Of a stretch of 64,000 bases of DNA, positions 60,636 to 64,000 are shown piece by piece. Location of the stretch: positions 62,001-126,000 of the forward strand of contig NZ_JBJGED010000023.1 of the NCBI RefSeq assembly GCF_045062745.1. Direction: 5' to 3'. The DNA is from Paenibacillus_AA sp045062745 (GTDB lineage Bacteria; Bacillota; Bacilli; Paenibacillales; NBRC-103111). The first letter of the stretch is position 1; each line of letters opens with the position of its first letter. The notes below the pieces were generated by a model, which made no database searches, had not been told where the DNA came from, and was given only the letters and a program-made list of their open reading frames with translations. The translations under genes were made by a program, and so were the position numbers.

Positions 60636-61679
60636 ATGAGCGAGCAGAAACCGAAGGTACTGTCCGTCCGCAACCTGAAGAAGAAGATCGGCCGCCGAAT
60701 GATCATCAAGGGCGTTTCGTTCGACGTGGGCGAGGGCGAGATCTTCGGCTTCCTCGGCCCGAACGGGTCGGGCAAGACGACCACGATCCGCATGCTGGTG
60801 GGGCTGATCAAACCGACGGAAGGGACGATCGAGGTATGCGGCTACGACGTGCAGCGGCAGCATAACGAGGCGCTCGGCCGCGTCGGCTGTATCGTGGAGA
60901 ATCCGGAGCTGTACAGCTACATGACCGGATGGGACAACCTGGAGCACTTCGCCCGGATGCTCGTGGGGATCGGAGAGGACCGTATCCGCGAGGTGGTGGA
61001 CATCGTAGGGCTCGACGCCCGCATCCATGACAAGGTGCGTACGTATTCGCTCGGCATGCGCCAGCGGCTCGGTATCGCCCAGGCGTTGCTCGGCCGGCCG
61101 AGCCTGCTCATCCTGGACGAGCCGACGAACGGGCTCGATCCGCAAGGGATCAAGGAGATGCGCGACTTCATCCGGCATCTGGCGAGCCAGGGGCTTAGCC
61201 TATTCGTCTCCAGTCATCTCCTGAGTGAGATCCAGCAGCTGTGCGACCGCGTGGCGATCATCAGCCACGGCGAGGTGCTCGCGGTCGGGGAAGTGAGCGA
61301 GCTGTTGAAGCAGGCGGGCAGCCGTATCGTCTGGAGCGTCAGCCCGCTCGAGGCGGCGATGCGCGTCTTTGAGGCCGAGCCGGGCTTGACCGTGCTCCGT
61401 GCGGAAGGGGCCGCCGACACAGCAGCCATTACGCCTCCGTCGAACGACCGTATCCCCGCACAAGCCAGCGGGAATGTGGCGGTGGCGGCAACTCCGCGCG
61501 ACACTTTGGGGACCGCGGCCGCAGGGGCATCGATCGTGACGCAGATGGAGACGGAGGATATCCCGCGCCTTACCGAGAAGCTGGTGGCGGCGAAGGTGCA
61601 GCTGTACGGCATTCAGCTGAACAATCCTACGCTGGAGGAATTATTCTTGAACATGACGGAGGGCGAGAGAATTGAGTAG
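60636..61679 (+). CDS. ABC transporter ATP-binding protein (ABC-2 type)
   Basis: This 347-residue ATPase has Walker A GPNGSGKTT near 49-57, the signature YSLGMRQRL and Walker B LLILDEPTNGLD. The C-terminal region has an uncommon low-complexity stretch of about 50 residues rich in Ala, Thr and Pro (about 262-312). It forms an ABC-2 exporter with the next gene, which begins inside its end. AGAGGGGG precedes the ATG. Substrate unknown. Confidence 0.9.
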   Translation: MSEQKPKVLSVRNLKKKIGRRMIIKGVSFDVGEGEIFGFLGPNGSGKTTTIRMLVGLIKPTEGTIEVCGYDVQRQHNEALGRVGCIVENPELYSYMTGWDNLEHFARMLVGIGEDRIREVVDIVGLDARIHDKVRTYSLGMRQRLGIAQALLGRPSLLILDEPTNGLDPQGIKEMRDFIRHLASQGLSLFVSSHLLSEIQQLCDRVAIISHGEVLAVGEVSELLKQAGSRIVWSVSPLEAAMRVFEAEPGLTVLRAEGAADTAAITPPSNDRIPAQASGNVAVAATPRDTLGTAAAGASIVTQMETEDIPRLTEKLVAAKVQLYGIQLNNPTLEELFLNMTEGERIE

Positions 61680-62676
61680 CTCCGAGGTCGGCCTGTACCC
61701 GCTCGTGCAGAACGAGACGATCAAGATTATGAAGAAGCGGCGGTTTTTCGTCGTCCTGTTGATCCTGCTCGCCCTCATTCCCATTTTCACATACGCCCAA
61801 ATGCGGGTCGCCCAGAATACGAAGAAGCAGTTCGGGGAGCAAGACTGGCGCCTTGTCAGCCAGCAGAAAATCAATGATTATACGAATCGGCTGAGCAGCG
61901 GCCGCGTGCCCGAGGAATGGAAGAAGTTCATGCGGGTACAGGTGAGAGTGCTGCAATATTACCTGGACAAAGACGTGAACCCGGAATCGCCGAACGGCGT
62001 CACGTTCACGATCGGATTTCTCCGGAATGCGATCGGGCTGTTCATCCCGCTCATGGTCATGGTGATCGCCTCCGACCTCGTGTCCTCCGAGCATTCGACC
62101 GGGACGATCAAGCTCTTGCTCACGCGACCCGTAGGGCGGTGGAAAGTGCTGCTCAGCAAGTTCATCGCCATGGTGTTTTACGTCTCGCTTACGGTGTTTT
62201 CCACAGCGGCCTTATGCTACCTGATCTCCGGCGCGGTGTTCGGATATGGGGGCTGGGATATCCCCGTCTTCAGCGGCTTCAAGGTCGTCGGGACGGAGGT
62301 TGACTTCACCTTTGTGCATCCTGTGCCGCAAGCGTTGTTCCTGCTCATGGAGATGGGACTTGTGTGGTTCTCCGCATTTGTGGTAGGCTGTATGTCATTG
62401 ATGATCTCGGTGCTCGTGCGCAGCACGGCGGCGGGAATGGGCATTATGCTAGCGGTGCTGATCGCGGGCACGATCTTGACGAACATGGCTTCGTCTTGGG
62501 AGACGGCCAAGTATTTGTTCATGGTCAATTTGCAGTTGACCGATTACTTATCGGGGTCTCTGCCGCCGGTCGAGGGCATGACGCTCGCGTTCTCCTTGAT
62601 CGTCTTATCGGTCTGGACGGCGGCCGCGATCGCGGTTTCTTTCTGGAGCTTCACGAAAAAAGACGTGTTAAATTAA
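61672..62676 (+). CDS. ABC-2 type transporter permease
   Basis: This 334-residue membrane protein has one N-terminal span (about 24-41), an external segment of about 80 residues and a C-terminal block of five spans (about 118-325). ASDLVSSEHSTGTIKLLLTRPV is the family signature region following span 2. The TTG start lies 8 bases inside the ATPase gene end after GGAGGG. A promoter for parE lies inside its last bases and after. Confidence 0.88.
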   Translation: MSSSEVGLYPLVQNETIKIMKKRRFFVVLLILLALIPIFTYAQMRVAQNTKKQFGEQDWRLVSQQKINDYTNRLSSGRVPEEWKKFMRVQVRVLQYYLDKDVNPESPNGVTFTIGFLRNAIGLFIPLMVMVIASDLVSSEHSTGTIKLLLTRPVGRWKVLLSKFIAMVFYVSLTVFSTAALCYLISGAVFGYGGWDIPVFSGFKVVGTEVDFTFVHPVPQALFLLMEMGLVWFSAFVVGCMSLMISVLVRSTAAGMGIMLAVLIAGTILTNMASSWETAKYLFMVNLQLTDYLSGSLPPVEGMTLAFSLIVLSVWTAAAIAVSFWSFTKKDVLN

Positions 62677-62686
62677 TGGAAAACGA

Positions 62687-62695
62687 TGATATAAT
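62687..62695 (+). promoter_or_regulatory. Extended -10 promoter of parE
   Basis: TGA-TATAAT is a near-perfect extended -10. A possible -35, TTAAAT, lies 16 bases upstream at the end of the permease gene. Confidence 0.65.
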
Positions 62696-62735
62696 GCATA
62701 ATATGTTACAACTTTGAGGAATGGGGGCATACGCG

Positions 62736-64000
62736 ATGGCCGAACAATTGGATCTTTTACAAGGCACGGCGCCTGTCAACGCTCCTACCGGATATGAAGC
62801 GGATGATATTCAAGTGCTGGAAGGCTTAATCGCCGTTCGGAAAAGGCCTGGGATGTACATAGGCAGCACCGGTGCGTCGGGTTTGCATCATCTGGTTTGG
62901 GAAATTGTTGACAACGCGGTGGACGAGCATCTGGCCAAATACTGCTCGAAGATCGACATTACCATACATAAGGACAACTCGGTGACGGTACGGGACAACG
63001 GGCGCGGCATCCCGACGGGCATGCACAAGATCGGCATTCCGACGCCTCAGGTCGTCTATACGATGCTTCATGCGGGCGGGAAGTTCGGGGGCAACGGGTA
63101 CAAAAAATCCGGCGGTCTGCACGGAGTCGGGGCTTCGGTTACGAACGCTCTGTCCGAATTTCTCGAGGTAGAGATCTCGCGCGAAGGCAAAATCCACCGC
63201 CAGCGGTTCGAATATTGGGTCGACACGAACGGCAAAGAGCATGTAGGGGAGCCTACAACCGGGCTCGAGGTGATCGGCAACACGAACCGCACCGGTACGA
63301 AGGTCACATTCAAGCCGGACAAGCGGGTGTTCCAGGGCGGGGTCGCCCTGAACTACGATACGCTCGCCGAGCGGCTGCAGGAGATCGCCTTCCTCAACTC
63401 GGGCTTGCAGATGACGATCAAGGACGAGCGCACGGACAAGCAGGAGTCGTTCCAGTACGAGGGCGGCGCCAAGCAGTTCGTCGAGTTCCTGAACGAGGAC
63501 AAGACCGTTTTGCATGACGTGATTCATTTCGCCGCGGAGAAAGACGAGATCGAAGTCGAGATTGCGTTCCAGTACAACGACGGCTACACGGAGACGATCG
63601 CTTCGTTCGTCAACTCGATCCCGACGCGGGGCGGGGGGACGCACGAGACCGGGTTCAAGACCGCCTATACGCGGGTCATGAACGAATATGCGCGCAAGAC
63701 CGGCCTGCTGAAGGAGAAGGAGAAAAACCTCGAGGGTGTCGACCTGCGCGAAGGCATGATGGTCGTCGTCAACGTCAAGATGGGCGAGGTCGAATTCGTC
63801 GGGCAGACGAAGGACCAGCTCGGCAGCATGTCGGCGCGAAGCGCGGTCGATGCGGTCGTCTCCGAGAAGATGGACGTGTTCCTCGAGGAGAATCCGCAGG
63901 TCGCGCAGCAGCTGCTGAAGAAGGCGCTCCAGTCGGCCAAGGCGCGCGAAGCGGCCCGCAAGGCGCGGGAGGAAGTGCGCAACGGCAAGAAGGGCAAGAG
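62736..64000 (+). CDS. parE: DNA topoisomerase IV subunit B, N-terminal part (3' end outside window)
   Basis: ParE is the ATPase subunit of topoisomerase IV, which unlinks daughter chromosomes. The visible 421 codons begin MAEQLDLL and contain the GHKL ATPase domain: EIVDNAVDEHLAKY, RDNGRGIPTGMH, LHAGGKFGGNGYKKSGGLHGVGASVTNAL. The transducer domain follows with SFVNSIPTRGGGTHE. ParE rather than GyrB is suggested by GGNGYKKSGGLHG and the A-R-E-A-A-R-K-A-R-E-E run near the window end. The frame is still open at 64000. Further ATP-gate and TOPRIM residues lie outside. Confidence 0.92.
   Translation, partial: MAEQLDLLQGTAPVNAPTGYEADDIQVLEGLIAVRKRPGMYIGSTGASGLHHLVWEIVDNAVDEHLAKYCSKIDITIHKDNSVTVRDNGRGIPTGMHKIGIPTPQVVYTMLHAGGKFGGNGYKKSGGLHGVGASVTNALSEFLEVEISREGKIHRQRFEYWVDTNGKEHVGEPTTGLEVIGNTNRTGTKVTFKPDKRVFQGGVALNYDTLAERLQEIAFLNSGLQMTIKDERTDKQESFQYEGGAKQFVEFLNEDKTVLHDVIHFAAEKDEIEVEIAFQYNDGYTETIASFVNSIPTRGGGTHETGFKTAYTRVMNEYARKTGLLKEKEKNLEGVDLREGMMVVVNVKMGEVEFVGQTKDQLGSMSARSAVDAVVSEKMDVFLEENPQVAQQLLKKALQSAKAREAARKAREEVRNGKKGK

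Noticed and set aside
59766..61178. 470-codon open frame on the reverse strand over the SGNH and ABC genes
   Set aside because: It crosses the gap between two well-supported forward genes and has no ribosome-binding site or domain.

Overview
The window comes from a moderately GC-rich, endospore-forming Gram-positive bacterium, most likely of the Paenibacillaceae (Paenibacillus, Cohnella or a relative). This is inferred from three things: sporulation and germination genes next to high-GC coding; SLH and copper-amine-oxidase-like surface domains; and a gene order that follows the known Bacillus subtilis backbone cca-birA-panB-panC-panD-dinG ... ypmB(tseB) ... asnS-dnaD-nth, opened up by insertions. 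Both edges cut genes: cca lacks its 5' end on the left and parE lacks its 3' end on the right. I saw no rRNA, tRNA, CRISPR array, prophage or transposase gene.

Layout. 1-5.2 kb: cca, birA, a structured leader with an attenuator-like terminator, panBCD and a TPR protein. 5.2-8.8 kb: dinG (nuclease-helicase fusion with an apparent Fe-S site) and rex. 8.8-10.6 kb: a reverse-strand phosphate transport pair (DUF47 protein, Pit). 10.7-14.8 kb: MTA/SAH deaminase, TseB-like protein, a membrane protein and a short FtsH-like protease. 14.9-19.1 kb: 3-hydroxyacyl-CoA dehydrogenase, ackA, asnS, dnaD. 19.2-23.5 kb: a gerA-type germinant receptor operon with a small membrane protein at its end. 23.6-31.1 kb (reverse): mtnE, a proline-specific T-box, then proB-proA-proC-mtnW-mtnX-mtnB. 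31.2-35.0 kb: mtnU, then a class-III aminotransferase followed by one intact and one apparently degenerate amidohydrolase. 35.1-36.8 kb: an ECF sigma factor with its membrane partner. 37-42.5 kb: mgsA, an MBL hydrolase, a LysR regulator divergent from leuCD, and an oxidoreductase. 42.7-47.8 kb: cell-wall and surface proteins. 47.9-52.7 kb: nth, a small protein and a two-headed dynamin. 52.75-53.2 kb: a 230-bp palindromic element. 53.2-57.8 kb: a BmrCD-like heterodimeric ABC exporter and coaA. 57.9-58.4 kb: a non-coding array of short hairpins. 58.4-64 kb: a spore-type LysM-GH18 protein, SGNH hydrolase, an ABC-2 system and parE.

How the genes fit together. panBCD make pantothenate and coaA phosphorylates it, so most of the route to CoA is here. 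Methionine salvage is split: mtnE/mtnU diverge from one control region, while mtnWXB ride behind the proline genes, whose T-box has a CCC (Pro) specifier. The gerABC operon, the LysM-GH18 protein and a GerMN lipoprotein belong to the spore cycle. The least explained parts are the aminotransferase plus paired amidohydrolases (32.2-35.0 kb), the FtsH-like protease lacking its external domain, and three non-coding repeat or hairpin elements (19.1/29.5 kb, 52.8 kb, 58.1 kb).
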